NCBI GenBank assembly: GCA_003507475.1
Contig: DNVQ01000004.1
Location: 23,130-36,509, forward strand
DNA length: 13,380 nt
Source: Candidatus Moraniibacteriota bacterium
GTDB lineage: Bacteria; Patescibacteriota; Minisyncoccia; Moranbacterales; UBA9337
Reading direction: 5' to 3'
A model generated the notes under the pieces. The model worked only from the letters and a program-made list of their open reading frames with translations. It made no database searches and was not told the origin of the DNA. Position 1 is the first letter of the stretch; each line of letters starts with the position of its first letter. Below, one piece after another: positions 1-6,087 of this stretch. The position numbers were made by a program, and so were the translations under genes.

Positions 1-1205
1 TTAGAAGATATTATACTTAATGGATGTTGTATAAACTTTTCCAAATTCTCTTCACTCAGCGCCTCGGTAATTGTTATAATTCTACCATCGCTTGCTACCA
101 ATAAATCAATCACTATTTCCTCTGGACTCTTGCATTGAGATTGAGCGATATCTGCAATTATTCTGCGAGTTAAAGTTTTTCCCATCGAATACATAGCCAC
201 AATTATTTTAGCGTAATCAATACTGTCATCCCTCATCTCTCTTATTATTTTTTCCTTCAAATTATCATCTTTCAATCTCGAAATCATAGCTTTTCTCCCC
301 CCCTTTGAAACCCAACTGGGTAAAAATGTATACAAAACTGATCCAGTTGCTGTATAGGGAAAGACATCAAAGCTAATATTAATACCATCTGCATAGGCCT
401 TACCTATTTTATCTAAAATTTTATCTACGAGTTCCCAATTTTTCTCTCCCATTATTTTAAGGTGTGAAATGTGAATATTTTTATTTGATTTTTTAGCTGT
501 TTCAATAGCCTCGTCTATAGATTCCAAAATATTATCAGATTCATCTCTAATATGAGTAGTATAAACTCCGCTAAAAATATCTACAATTTTACCCAATCTC
601 TCAATTTCACTTTTGGGAGCAAGCTTGGCGTGAGAATAAACAAGTCCGCTAGAAATACCGAAAGCTCCATCCTTCATCGCTTTACTTGTCATATCCTCCA
701 TTATGGTCGATTCTTCTTCTGTCATATCTCTAGTAGAATCTCCCAACAACCCTCGCCTCAAAGTACTGTGCCCAATCATTGTTCCAAAATTAACAGATAA
801 CTCTGCTTTTCGGACTTCCTCAAGGAAATCACCTACCGTAACCCAATTAACATTTATATTGTTAATATCAAACCATTTTCTAATAGATTTTATCATTTCC
901 GAATTATGCAAAGGCGCCAAAGAGGATCCGCAGTTCCCCCCAATAATTGTTGTTATACCTTGATAAATAAGACTTTCTAATTTAGGATTAGAAAATATTC
1001 TCCAGCGTGTATCGGAATGATTATTTACATCAATAAATCCAGGTGTCACATATCTATTTTTTGCATCAATTATTTTGTCAGCCGTTTCATTATACAAATC
1101 TCCAATTTCAACTATCATGCCTTCTTTAATCGCAATATCCTCCTTTTGCATAGAATTACCAGTTCCATCGATAATTACTCCATTTTTAATAATGATATCA
1201 AACAT
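1..1205 (-). CDS. N-acyl-D-amino-acid deacylase-like amidohydrolase, C-terminus off window
   Basis: The first 401 codons are open from the ATG at 1205 to the window edge, with no stop. The protein starts like a metal-dependent amidohydrolase (MFDIIIKNGVIIDGTG) and has the D-aminoacylase landmarks in order: PGFIDV at 55-60, NCGSS with C92, GHSTLR at 145-150, GLVYSHA at 188-194, H218 in TTHIRDE, and H248 in HISHLK. C92, H218 and H248 match the Cys and two His of the tight metal site in known D-aminoacylases. The family hydrolyses N-acyl-D-amino acids or related dipeptides in the cytoplasm. Two usual ligands look changed: the HxH after GFIDV reads N61-N-H63, and the last visible codon position begins AA, so it cannot encode the usual Asp. 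The substrate is therefore open. It lies 111 nt downstream of GAPDH on the same strand. The family is usually about 480-530 residues long. Confidence 0.85.
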   Translation of the reverse strand, partial: MFDIIIKNGVIIDGTGNSMQKEDIAIKEGMIVEIGDLYNETADKIIDAKNRYVTPGFIDVNNHSDTRWRIFSNPKLESLIYQGITTIIGGNCGSSLAPLHNSEMIKSIRKWFDINNINVNWVTVGDFLEEVRKAELSVNFGTMIGHSTLRRGLLGDSTRDMTEEESTIMEDMTSKAMKDGAFGISSGLVYSHAKLAPKSEIERLGKIVDIFSGVYTTHIRDESDNILESIDEAIETAKKSNKNIHISHLKIMGEKNWELVDKILDKIGKAYADGINISFDVFPYTATGSVLYTFLPSWVSKGGRKAMISRLKDDNLKEKIIREMRDDSIDYAKIIVAMYSMGKTLTRRIIADIAQSQCKSPEEIVIDLLVASDGRIITITEALSEENLEKFIQHPLSIISS

Positions 1206-1240
1206 AAGACTTTTTTACCCAGTATTTTTTTGAGAAAATT

Positions 1241-1272
1241 GCCAAATATAAAATTAAGATATTATTTTTGGC
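1241..1272. terminator. Weak hairpin downstream of GAPDH
   Basis: GCCAAATATA (1241-1250) pairs with TATTTTTGGC (1263-1272), nine of ten positions, across a 12-base loop. It lies between the GAPDH stop and the amidohydrolase start. In the minus direction it is followed by AATTTTCTC, a poor U-tract, so it may be a weak terminator or a 5'-leader structure of the amidohydrolase gene. Confidence 0.3.
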
Positions 1273-1316
1273 ATAAAGCTAAAAAGAATACTCAAAAGGT
1301 TCTGGATTTTTTTATT

Positions 1317-2321
1317 TTATTTTATTTTTCCTATATAGCTAACCATATCAACTAAGCGACAAGAATATCCCCACTCATTGTCATACCAAGCAATAATTTT
1401 AACCAAATCTCCCCCCACTACCTTAGTTAATTCTTTTTGAACAATGGCAGAGTGATAGTTTCCAACAATGTCGCGGGAAACCAAAGCCTCATCTGTAACC
1501 TGCAAAATACCCTTCATGTCGCCCTCTGAGGCTTTAACAAGGGCATTATTTATATCATTCTCTGTTACATCTTTTTTTAAAATTGCTGTCAAATCGCAAG
1601 CAGATCCAACAATTGTCGGGATTCGAAAAGCCATTCCATCAAAATTACCTTTTAAACTTGGTATAACCAAAGTGGTCGCCACTGCTGCTCCAGTGGTGGT
1701 TGGAATAACACTTTGTCCTGATGCTCGACCTCTTCTTTTGTCTTTCCCAGTAGCCACATCAATTATGGTTTGAGTAGATGTATAGCTATGCACCGTTGAC
1801 ATCATGGCTTTTTCTACACCAAACTCATCATTTAAAACTTTCATTACCGGAGCCAAACAATTGGTGGTACACGATGCATTAGAAATAATTTTATCCTCAA
1901 CAGTTAATTCTTTTTCATTAACTCCCATTACAAAAGTTTTTATACTTTCATCTTTGGCTGGAGCGGAAATAACAACTTTTTTAGCACCTGCTTCCAAATG
2001 CTTTCCTGCACCTTCTTGATTAATAAAAATTCCGGTACACTCAAGAACCACATCGACTTCCAATTCTTTCCAAGGTAGTTGCAATGGATCTTTTTGGGCA
2101 AAAACGGGAAATTCTCTTCCATCAACAATTAATTTTCCATTTTCTGATTTCACGTCTTTTCCATAAACTCCATAAGCACTATCATATTTTAATAAATAAG
2201 CCAAACTCTCCGCATCAGCCAAATCATTTATGGCCACCACCTCCATATCTTTCCTTTCAAAAATTATTTTAAAAGAGGGACGACCGATTCTCCCGAAACC
2301 ATTAATTGCTACTTTCAACAT
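1317..2321 (-). CDS. gap: Glyceraldehyde-3-phosphate dehydrogenase, type I
   Basis: A full-length 334-residue cytoplasmic glycolytic enzyme that oxidatively phosphorylates glyceraldehyde-3-phosphate to 1,3-bisphosphoglycerate. The Rossmann motif INGFGRIGR is at residues 6-14. ASCTTNCLAP carries the catalytic C151, and H178 in STVHSYT is the general base. The substrate-binding PTTTGAA is at 207-213 and WYDNEWGYS at 312-320. N32-D33-L34 is typical of NAD-preferring enzymes. However, the S-loop (DVATGKDKRRGRA) is one residue longer than the classical DLPHKDLRRARA and lacks its Leu-Pro pair, and GSACDL replaces the usual NVSVVDL. Cofactor preference is therefore uncertain. No Shine-Dalgarno precedes the ATG, only an A-rich leader. 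The gene diverges from miaB across 180 nt. Confidence 0.97.
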   Translation of the reverse strand: MLKVAINGFGRIGRPSFKIIFERKDMEVVAINDLADAESLAYLLKYDSAYGVYGKDVKSENGKLIVDGREFPVFAQKDPLQLPWKELEVDVVLECTGIFINQEGAGKHLEAGAKKVVISAPAKDESIKTFVMGVNEKELTVEDKIISNASCTTNCLAPVMKVLNDEFGVEKAMMSTVHSYTSTQTIIDVATGKDKRRGRASGQSVIPTTTGAAVATTLVIPSLKGNFDGMAFRIPTIVGSACDLTAILKKDVTENDINNALVKASEGDMKGILQVTDEALVSRDIVGNYHSAIVQKELTKVVGGDLVKIIAWYDNEWGYSCRLVDMVSYIGKIK

Positions 2322-2359
2322 ATTTTTTGTTTTTAATTAAGTTAAATAATTATGCTGAT

Positions 2360-2400
2360 ATTCTAACACGAAAACATATATGGAACAAATTATTTGTCAA
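2360..2400 (-). promoter_or_regulatory. Candidate promoter(s) for GAPDH
   Basis: Two overlapping sigma-70-like options are visible. One is TTGACA (2400-2395) with a 16-base spacer to TATGTT (2378-2373). The other is TTGTTC (2388-2383) with a 17-base spacer to TAGAAT (2365-2360). Both point to the GAPDH start, leaving a leader of about 35-50 nt. Confidence 0.45.
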
Positions 2401-2410
2401 AATTATAACG

Positions 2411-2439
2411 TTGATTTTTAATAAGAAATAAGGTAAACT
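2411..2439 (+). promoter_or_regulatory. Weak candidate promoter for miaB
   Basis: TTGATT (2411-2416), a 17-base spacer and TAAACT (2434-2439) each match four of six consensus bases and face miaB. The region is so AT-rich that chance matches are expected. Confidence 0.25.
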
Positions 2440-2501
2440 AAAACATACTGCTATTGTAAATAATAAAGTTATTGCAACTATTAAATTGTTGAAATGTTAG
2501 T

Positions 2502-3929
2502 ATGCTAAGATATTTTATAAAAACCTTTGGTTGCCAAATGAATTTTTCCGACTCGGAAAGATTGGCTTCTTTTTTAAACTCATCGGGCTTTACGCCGCTA
2601 AAAATTAAAACTGATAAAGAAATAATTGCCAAAGATTTGGCCAGGGCCAACTTGGTTATTTTTAATAGTTGTGGAGTGCGAAAAATGCCTGAAGATAGAG
2701 CTTTTGGACAGATCCATAACTTACGGAAAAATAATCCCAACATAAAAATAGCTTTAACTGGTTGCATTTCTCAAAGAAAAGATGTGCAAACGGTTCTGAA
2801 AAATAAAGTAGATTTATTTTTTTCTATTAAAGATTTTGATTTGCTTAAAAATTTTGTAATCGAAAATTTTTCTAAAAATTTAAAATTAAAAACCTTGCCT
2901 ACCAGCAGGCAGGTTAAAAATTCAAATAATACCCAAGAAAATATCGCTTATTTGTCAGTCACGCCCAAATACACAAATGACTTCTCTGCCAACGTGCCAA
3001 TTATGACTGGTTGCAATAATTTCTGTGCTTACTGTGTGGTGCCCTATGCACGCGGTCGGGAAGTTTCTCGCCCCGCAGAAGAAATCATAGATGAAGTAAA
3101 ATCTTTAGTTAAAAATGACTATAAAGAAATAATTTTATTGGGACAAAATGTGAATTCATATCGTTCCACCTCTCCCTCTGGGAGAGGGGTTGGGGGTGAG
3201 GGTGTAAATTTTGCCCAATTACTAAAAATGATCAATAATATCCCTGGCAATTTTTGGATCCGTTTTATGACTTCTCATCCTAAAGATATGAGCGATGAGC
3301 TAATTGAGCCTATTACTCAATTAGACAAAGTTTGTGAATCTGTTCATTTGCCGATTCAGTCAGGTAGCAATACCGTGTTAAAAAATATGAATCGCCGTTA
3401 CACCCGCAAGCATTATTTAGGTTTGATTAAAAAAATAAAAGAGAGTTTTGCAAAAAATAAACCTGGTGCCATATTTTCCTTATCTTCCGATGTTATTGTG
3501 GGTTTTCCAGGTGAAACTAAAACTCAACTGGAGAAATCAGCCGAAGTGATGCGCAAAGTTAAATATGATATGGTTTATTTCGGACAGTTCTCTCCTCGCC
3601 CCCAAACCGCTGCCTGGCTCATGGAAGATAATGTAAGTAAACCGGAAAAAGAAAGGCGCGAAAAATATCTCAATGAAATTCTCAAAAAAACTTCCTTGGA
3701 AAATAACCAAAAATATTTAGATAAAATTTTTGATGTTTTAATTGAAAGCCAAAAAGGAGGCACTTACTTCGGCAAAACCCGCACCCTCAAAAATGTAAAA
3801 GTGACAAATGTTAACATTTGTCATCCTGAACTTGATTCAGGATCTAAGAGTTTGATAGGTAAAATTATTTCTGTAAAAATAACTAAAGCCAACATTTGGA
3901 ATTTGGAAGGAAAAATATATATAAAATAA
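2502..3929 (+). CDS. miaB: tRNA-2-methylthio-N6-dimethylallyladenosine synthase (MiaB)
   Basis: This 475-residue radical SAM methylthiotransferase converts i6A37 to ms2i6A37 in tRNAs reading UNN codons. The N-terminal UPF0004 domain has C11, C57 and C88 as ligands of the auxiliary 4Fe-4S cluster. The radical SAM cluster motif is C171-NNF-C175-AY-C178, and the C-terminal TRAM domain spans about 405-473. GQNVNSY (214-220) and RFMTSHP (254-260) favour MiaB over RimO or MtaB. Three stretches are translated palindromic repeats: LPTSRQ at 132-137 between the first two domains, SPSGRGVGGEG at 224-234 in the loop after NVNSY, and ICHPELDSGSK at 439-449 in the TRAM domain. All keep the reading frame, so the gene is probably functional. 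No Shine-Dalgarno precedes the ATG. MiaA, which supplies the substrate, is encoded 418 nt downstream. Confidence 0.96.
   Translation: MLRYFIKTFGCQMNFSDSERLASFLNSSGFTPLKIKTDKEIIAKDLARANLVIFNSCGVRKMPEDRAFGQIHNLRKNNPNIKIALTGCISQRKDVQTVLKNKVDLFFSIKDFDLLKNFVIENFSKNLKLKTLPTSRQVKNSNNTQENIAYLSVTPKYTNDFSANVPIMTGCNNFCAYCVVPYARGREVSRPAEEIIDEVKSLVKNDYKEIILLGQNVNSYRSTSPSGRGVGGEGVNFAQLLKMINNIPGNFWIRFMTSHPKDMSDELIEPITQLDKVCESVHLPIQSGSNTVLKNMNRRYTRKHYLGLIKKIKESFAKNKPGAIFSLSSDVIVGFPGETKTQLEKSAEVMRKVKYDMVYFGQFSPRPQTAAWLMEDNVSKPEKERREKYLNEILKKTSLENNQKYLDKIFDVLIESQKGGTYFGKTRTLKNVKVTNVNICHPELDSGSKSLIGKIISVKITKANIWNLEGKIYIK
2893..2913 (+). repeat. GC-rich palindromic repeat inside miaB (LPTSRQ element)
   Basis: CCTTGCCT faces AGGCAGG around ACCAGC, making a small GC-rich hairpin in an AT-rich gene. 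It is translated as LPTSRQV in the linker between the UPF0004 and radical SAM domains. It resembles the CCTGCCTnCCGGCAGGCAGG-type repeats I associate with Patescibacteria genomes. Only one copy lies in this window, so repeat status rests on that resemblance. Confidence 0.6.
3166..3204 (+). repeat. Palindromic repeat inside miaB (SPSGRGVGGEG element)
   Basis: CCTCTCCC-TCT-GGGAGAGG forms a strong hairpin followed by a GTTGGGGGTGAGGG tail. It is translated in frame as STSPSGRGVGGEG in the length-variable loop between NVNSY and FAQLL. An intergenic relative lies at 11722-11757 in the opposite orientation, which confirms that this is a dispersed repeat and not ancestral MiaB sequence. Confidence 0.8.
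3802..3845 (+). repeat. Double palindrome inside miaB (HPELDSGS element)
   Basis: Two palindromes abut. The first is a perfect 22-bp one at 3802-3823, whose half is TGACAAATGTT. The second is a hairpin with ATCCTGAA (3823-3830), loop CTTGA and TTCAGGAT (3836-3843). Together they are translated as VTNVNICHPELDSGS in the TRAM domain. The CATCCTGAA...TTCAGGATC core resembles a repeat known from many bacterial genomes. Confidence 0.7.
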
Positions 3930-3935
3930 TATTTA

Positions 3936-3963
3936 AAATAAATAAATAAATAAATAAATAAAT
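3936..3963. repeat. Tetranucleotide microsatellite (AAAT)7
   Basis: Seven perfect AAAT units fill the gap between the convergent ends of miaB and the riboflavin kinase gene, ending next to the kinase TAA stop. Copy-number change here would not alter either reading frame. Confidence 0.9.
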
Positions 3964-3964
3964 T

Positions 3965-4300
3965 TTATTCCAAATTTTTTATTTCATTAACTATTTCTTC
4001 AATATCATTTATCCATTTATCTTTATCACCCTCATCAAAGAGCTCTCTCATTTTTCTGCCGACTTCCAGTTCCACTTTTTTACCATACAAATCACCAGAA
4101 AAATCCAAAAGATGAGCCTCGAGAATCCCCGTTCCGCGCCTACTTAATATTCCAGCCTTATACCTCCTCCCTTCAACCATAGCAAGCCCGGCATAAATTC
4201 CCTCTTCCATATCTCCATTAAATTCGACATTTGCAGTTGGATAACCAAGCGTTCGACCTTCCTTCTGACCATGAAGAACATTGCCCTCAAAAATATTCAT
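3965..4300 (-). CDS. Stand-alone riboflavin kinase domain protein
   Basis: This 111-residue protein matches the riboflavin kinase (flavokinase) half of bifunctional RibF, which phosphorylates riboflavin to FMN with ATP. GRTLGYPTANV (15-25) carries the PTAN motif that binds nucleotide and Mg2+. EAHLLDF (61-67) carries the catalytic Glu61, and DLYGKKVE (70-77) follows. A helical tail closes the protein. The FAD synthetase domain that usually precedes this domain in bacteria is absent, and the start at 4300 leaves no room for it. Making FAD, which ThyX in this same window needs, must depend on another gene or on imported FAD. The gene is convergent with miaB and divergent from miaA across 47 nt. 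There is no Shine-Dalgarno. Confidence 0.85.
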   Translation of the reverse strand: MNIFEGNVLHGQKEGRTLGYPTANVEFNGDMEEGIYAGLAMVEGRRYKAGILSRRGTGILEAHLLDFSGDLYGKKVELEVGRKMRELFDEGDKDKWINDIEEIVNEIKNLE

Positions 4301-4304
4301 ACAT

Positions 4305-4333
4305 TTGACTAAAAACTATTATAAGCATATTAT
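4305..4333 (+). promoter_or_regulatory. Promoter of miaA, near-leaderless
   Basis: TTGACT (4305-4310), a 17-base spacer and TATTAT (4328-4333) fit a sigma-70 promoter. The expected transcription start, near 4340, is only about 8 nt before the miaA ATG and leaves no room for a Shine-Dalgarno. Confidence 0.6.
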
Positions 4334-4337
4334 ACCA
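4329..4337 (-). promoter_or_regulatory. Extended -10 promoter of the riboflavin kinase gene
   Basis: On the minus strand TGGTATAAT is an exact extended -10 (TGnTATAAT). It overlaps the -10 of the divergent miaA promoter, so the two directions probably compete for polymerase. The expected leader is about 20 nt. Confidence 0.5.
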
Positions 4338-4347
4338 AATAACTTTT

Positions 4348-5253
4348 ATGAATAATAGCCAAAAAATAATCGTCATTCTTGGTCCCACTGCCAGCGGTAA
4401 ATCATCTACCGCTATTAAACTTGCCCAAAAATTTGATGGCGAAATAATCTCTGTTGATTCTAGACAAATTTATCGAGGGATGGATATTGGAAGTGGCAAA
4501 ATAACAAAAGAAGAGCAAGAAATAATACCCCACTGGATGCTTAATATTGTTAGCCCCAAAACCAATTTCAGCGCTGCTCAATTCAAGAAAAAAACTGACA
4601 AAATTATAGCAGATATCTTAAGGCGCGGAAAACTACCCATTCTTTGCGGAGGCACCGGTTTTTGGATAAAGGCCATTGTAGATGATGTGATTTATCCAAA
4701 AGTAAAACCCAACTGGAAATTAAGAGAAGAATTAAATAAAAAAGACCTGGGAGAATTATTAAAAGAATTAAAAAATCTTGATACAGAAAGGGTTAAAACA
4801 ATAGATATAAATAATAAGGTTCGCCTAATCAGAGCTATTGAAATTTGCCAAACCCTTGGACAAGTTCCAGTAGTTCAAAATAAGCCAGAAAACAAAAAAT
4901 ATGAATTTTTACAGATTGGAATTAAAAGAGAGAAGGAAATTTTACACAAAAGAATAAAATTAAATGTCAAAAAAAGATTCGAAAGTGGCATGATTGAAGA
5001 AGTGGAAAAGCTAAAAGAATCTGGATTAAGTTGGGAAAAATTAGAAAGCTTTGGATTAAGCTACAAACTCATCCCCCAATATTTAAAAGGAGAAATAAAA
5101 ACCGAAGAAGAACTTTTAGAAAAAATTTATTTAGCTGAAAAAAATTACGCCAAACGTCAAGTGACATGGTTCAAAAAAGACCCCCGCATCAAATGGCTCG
5201 AGAATTACAAAGAAACCGAAAAAGAAATAATAAATTTTCTATCAAATAAATAA
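4348..5253 (+). CDS. miaA: tRNA dimethylallyltransferase (MiaA)
   Basis: A complete 301-residue enzyme of normal family length that transfers a dimethylallyl group from DMAPP to N6 of A37, making i6A37, the substrate of MiaB. The P-loop GPTASGKS is at 12-19 and the catalytic or prenyl-acceptor loop DSRQIYRGMDIGSGK at 37-51. GGTGFWI is at 101-107, and the conserved Arg-Gln pair of AKRQVTWFKKDP is near residue 270. The start is fixed by the P-loop distance and by the promoter immediately upstream. Together with miaB it provides the full ms2i6A37 route, although the two genes are separated by the opposite-strand riboflavin kinase gene and use separate promoters. A bidirectional hairpin terminator begins 10 nt after the stop. 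Confidence 0.97.
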   Translation: MNNSQKIIVILGPTASGKSSTAIKLAQKFDGEIISVDSRQIYRGMDIGSGKITKEEQEIIPHWMLNIVSPKTNFSAAQFKKKTDKIIADILRRGKLPILCGGTGFWIKAIVDDVIYPKVKPNWKLREELNKKDLGELLKELKNLDTERVKTIDINNKVRLIRAIEICQTLGQVPVVQNKPENKKYEFLQIGIKREKEILHKRIKLNVKKRFESGMIEEVEKLKESGLSWEKLESFGLSYKLIPQYLKGEIKTEEELLEKIYLAEKNYAKRQVTWFKKDPRIKWLENYKETEKEIINFLSNK

Positions 5254-5262
5254 AACCAAAAC

Positions 5263-5311
5263 AAAAATAGATCCATTATATCTACGATCGTAAAATAACG
5301 GATCTATTTTT
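5263..5311. terminator. Bidirectional hairpin terminator between miaA and the PaaX-like gene
   Basis: A 17-bp stem with one mismatch pairs 5263-5279 with 5295-5311 around a 15-base loop that itself contains the palindrome ACGATCGT. T-rich tracts follow on both strands (ATTTTTGATTT, and TTTTTGTTTTGG in reverse), as expected between convergent genes. Its right half is part of the 47-bp direct repeat. Confidence 0.65.
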
Positions 5312-5317
5312 GATTTA
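5271..5317 (+). repeat. 47-bp direct repeat, copy 1
   Basis: This copy matches 5955-6001 at 43 of 47 positions, including a 34-base identical run (5284-5317) that starts ACGATCGTAAAATAACGG. It lies 13 nt beyond the stop of the PaaX-like gene, and the two copies bracket that single gene. Confidence 0.9.
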
Positions 5318-5330
5318 AAGAAAGTGCTGC

Positions 5331-5885
5331 TTATAATTTAAATCTTTTTATAAGATTACTTTCTATTGATTTATCAATATTAATTACTTTTAATTGTAAA
5401 ACAAATTTATCCACTTCAAAAAATTTAGCTATTTTATCAATTTCTTTTTTGCATGAATAAGGGTAAATAAAGGTAGATTTTTGAATTTCTATTAATCCAA
5501 TCTGTTTCATTTTTTTACGCAAAGCATCCCTAGCCACCCTCTTTTTTTCGGGAATATCAAAAATCACTAAATGCCAATCTTTATCCCATTTTTCAGGCTT
5601 ATTTATTTTAATTTCATTGAGTTTTATTTTTTTAGCTTCTCTTTCACCTTTTACTGTCAATTCAATATTCCACCACTCATTATCTTTTTTATATTTAACA
5701 ACTCCATCATTACTTAAACTTTCTATGTTTCTATATAAATTCTTTCTATTTATTTCCCCCCAATCATAAGACAAATTTCGAAAAACTCTTCTTTGCGCCC
5801 TGGGAGAAGTGCTTAATCCCAAGGCGACTCCTGCTAAAAGCAGCAATAAAATTTTATCTCTTGTATCTCTTTTGATTATTGACAT
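5331..5885 (-). CDS. PaaX/Cas2-like winged-helix protein
   Basis: This 184-residue protein has three parts. Residues 11-25 are hydrophobic (KILLLLLAGVALGLS). A winged-helix-like stretch follows at about 40-85 (LYRNIESLSNDGVVKY, then a TVKGERE turn). The C-terminus at about 100-168 has a ferredoxin-like fold signature (WHLVIFDIPE, RKKMKQIGLIEIQKS). The last part resembles the PaaX C-terminal domain and Cas2; D110 of FDIP aligns with the Cas2 catalytic Asp. Stand-alone proteins of this type are common in Patescibacteria and are often labelled Cas2, but no CRISPR array or other cas gene is in this window. A DNA-binding regulator is the likeliest role; its target is unknown. The gene is bracketed by 47-bp repeats that include an 8-bp palindrome, so self-regulation is plausible. 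There is no Shine-Dalgarno. Confidence 0.8.
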   Translation of the reverse strand: MSIIKRDTRDKILLLLLAGVALGLSTSPRAQRRVFRNLSYDWGEINRKNLYRNIESLSNDGVVKYKKDNEWWNIELTVKGEREAKKIKLNEIKINKPEKWDKDWHLVIFDIPEKKRVARDALRKKMKQIGLIEIQKSTFIYPYSCKKEIDKIAKFFEVDKFVLQLKVINIDKSIESNLIKRFKL

Positions 5886-5937
5886 TTTGTTTTTTATTTA
5901 ATTTTTAAAATATCAAGACAAGCTATTAATTAAAAGA

Positions 5938-5946
5938 ATTATACCA
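5938..5946 (-). promoter_or_regulatory. Extended -10 promoter of the PaaX-like gene
   Basis: The minus strand reads TGGTATAAT, an exact extended -10 identical to that before the riboflavin kinase gene. The predicted start near 5931 gives a leader of about 45 nt. The -35 region falls inside repeat copy 2. Confidence 0.55.
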
Positions 5947-5954
5947 CAAAACAA

Positions 5955-6001
5955 ATCCATTAGCTACACGATCGTAAAATAACGGATCTATTTTTGATTT
6001 A
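5955..6001 (+). repeat. 47-bp direct repeat, copy 2
   Basis: This is the second copy, with identical 34-base core at 5968-6001. Its left arm pairs less well than in copy 1, so the hairpin is weaker. It covers the -35 and upstream region of the PaaX-like gene and is placed like an operator. Confidence 0.9.
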
Positions 6002-6036
6002 ATAAAATTGATAGTTAAATAAGAATAAAATAATTT

Positions 6037-6067
6037 GAGGTGGTAGCTATGATAAGCCAACCACCTC
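6037..6067 (-). terminator. Hairpin terminator of the small Cys-motif gene
   Basis: GAGGTGGT (6037-6044) pairs perfectly with ACCACCTC (6060-6067), with an inner GCT/AGC extension. In the minus direction it is followed by AAATTATTTTATT. It lies 20 nt past the stop of the gene at 6088-6336. Confidence 0.6.
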
Positions 6068-6087
6068 GTTGATGTTTGATTGTTTGT

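Noticed and set aside
552..1355. Three plus-strand open frames in the region 552-1355
   Set aside because: They are antisense to the amidohydrolase and the end of GAPDH, overlap each other in different frames, and have no recognisable motif. The minus-strand frame is clearly protein-like across the whole stretch.
5263..6001. Integron attC sites at the 47-bp repeats
   Set aside because: The repeats have no GTTRRRY or RYYYAAC core sites, and no integrase is in the window. A cassette-like arrangement remains possible, but the integron label is not supported.
5254..6087. A CRISPR array or cas operon around the Cas2-like gene
   Set aside because: Only two repeats are present, 684 bp apart with a gene between them. 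There is no spacer array, cas1 or effector. The protein has a winged-helix-like N-terminal part, unlike true Cas2.
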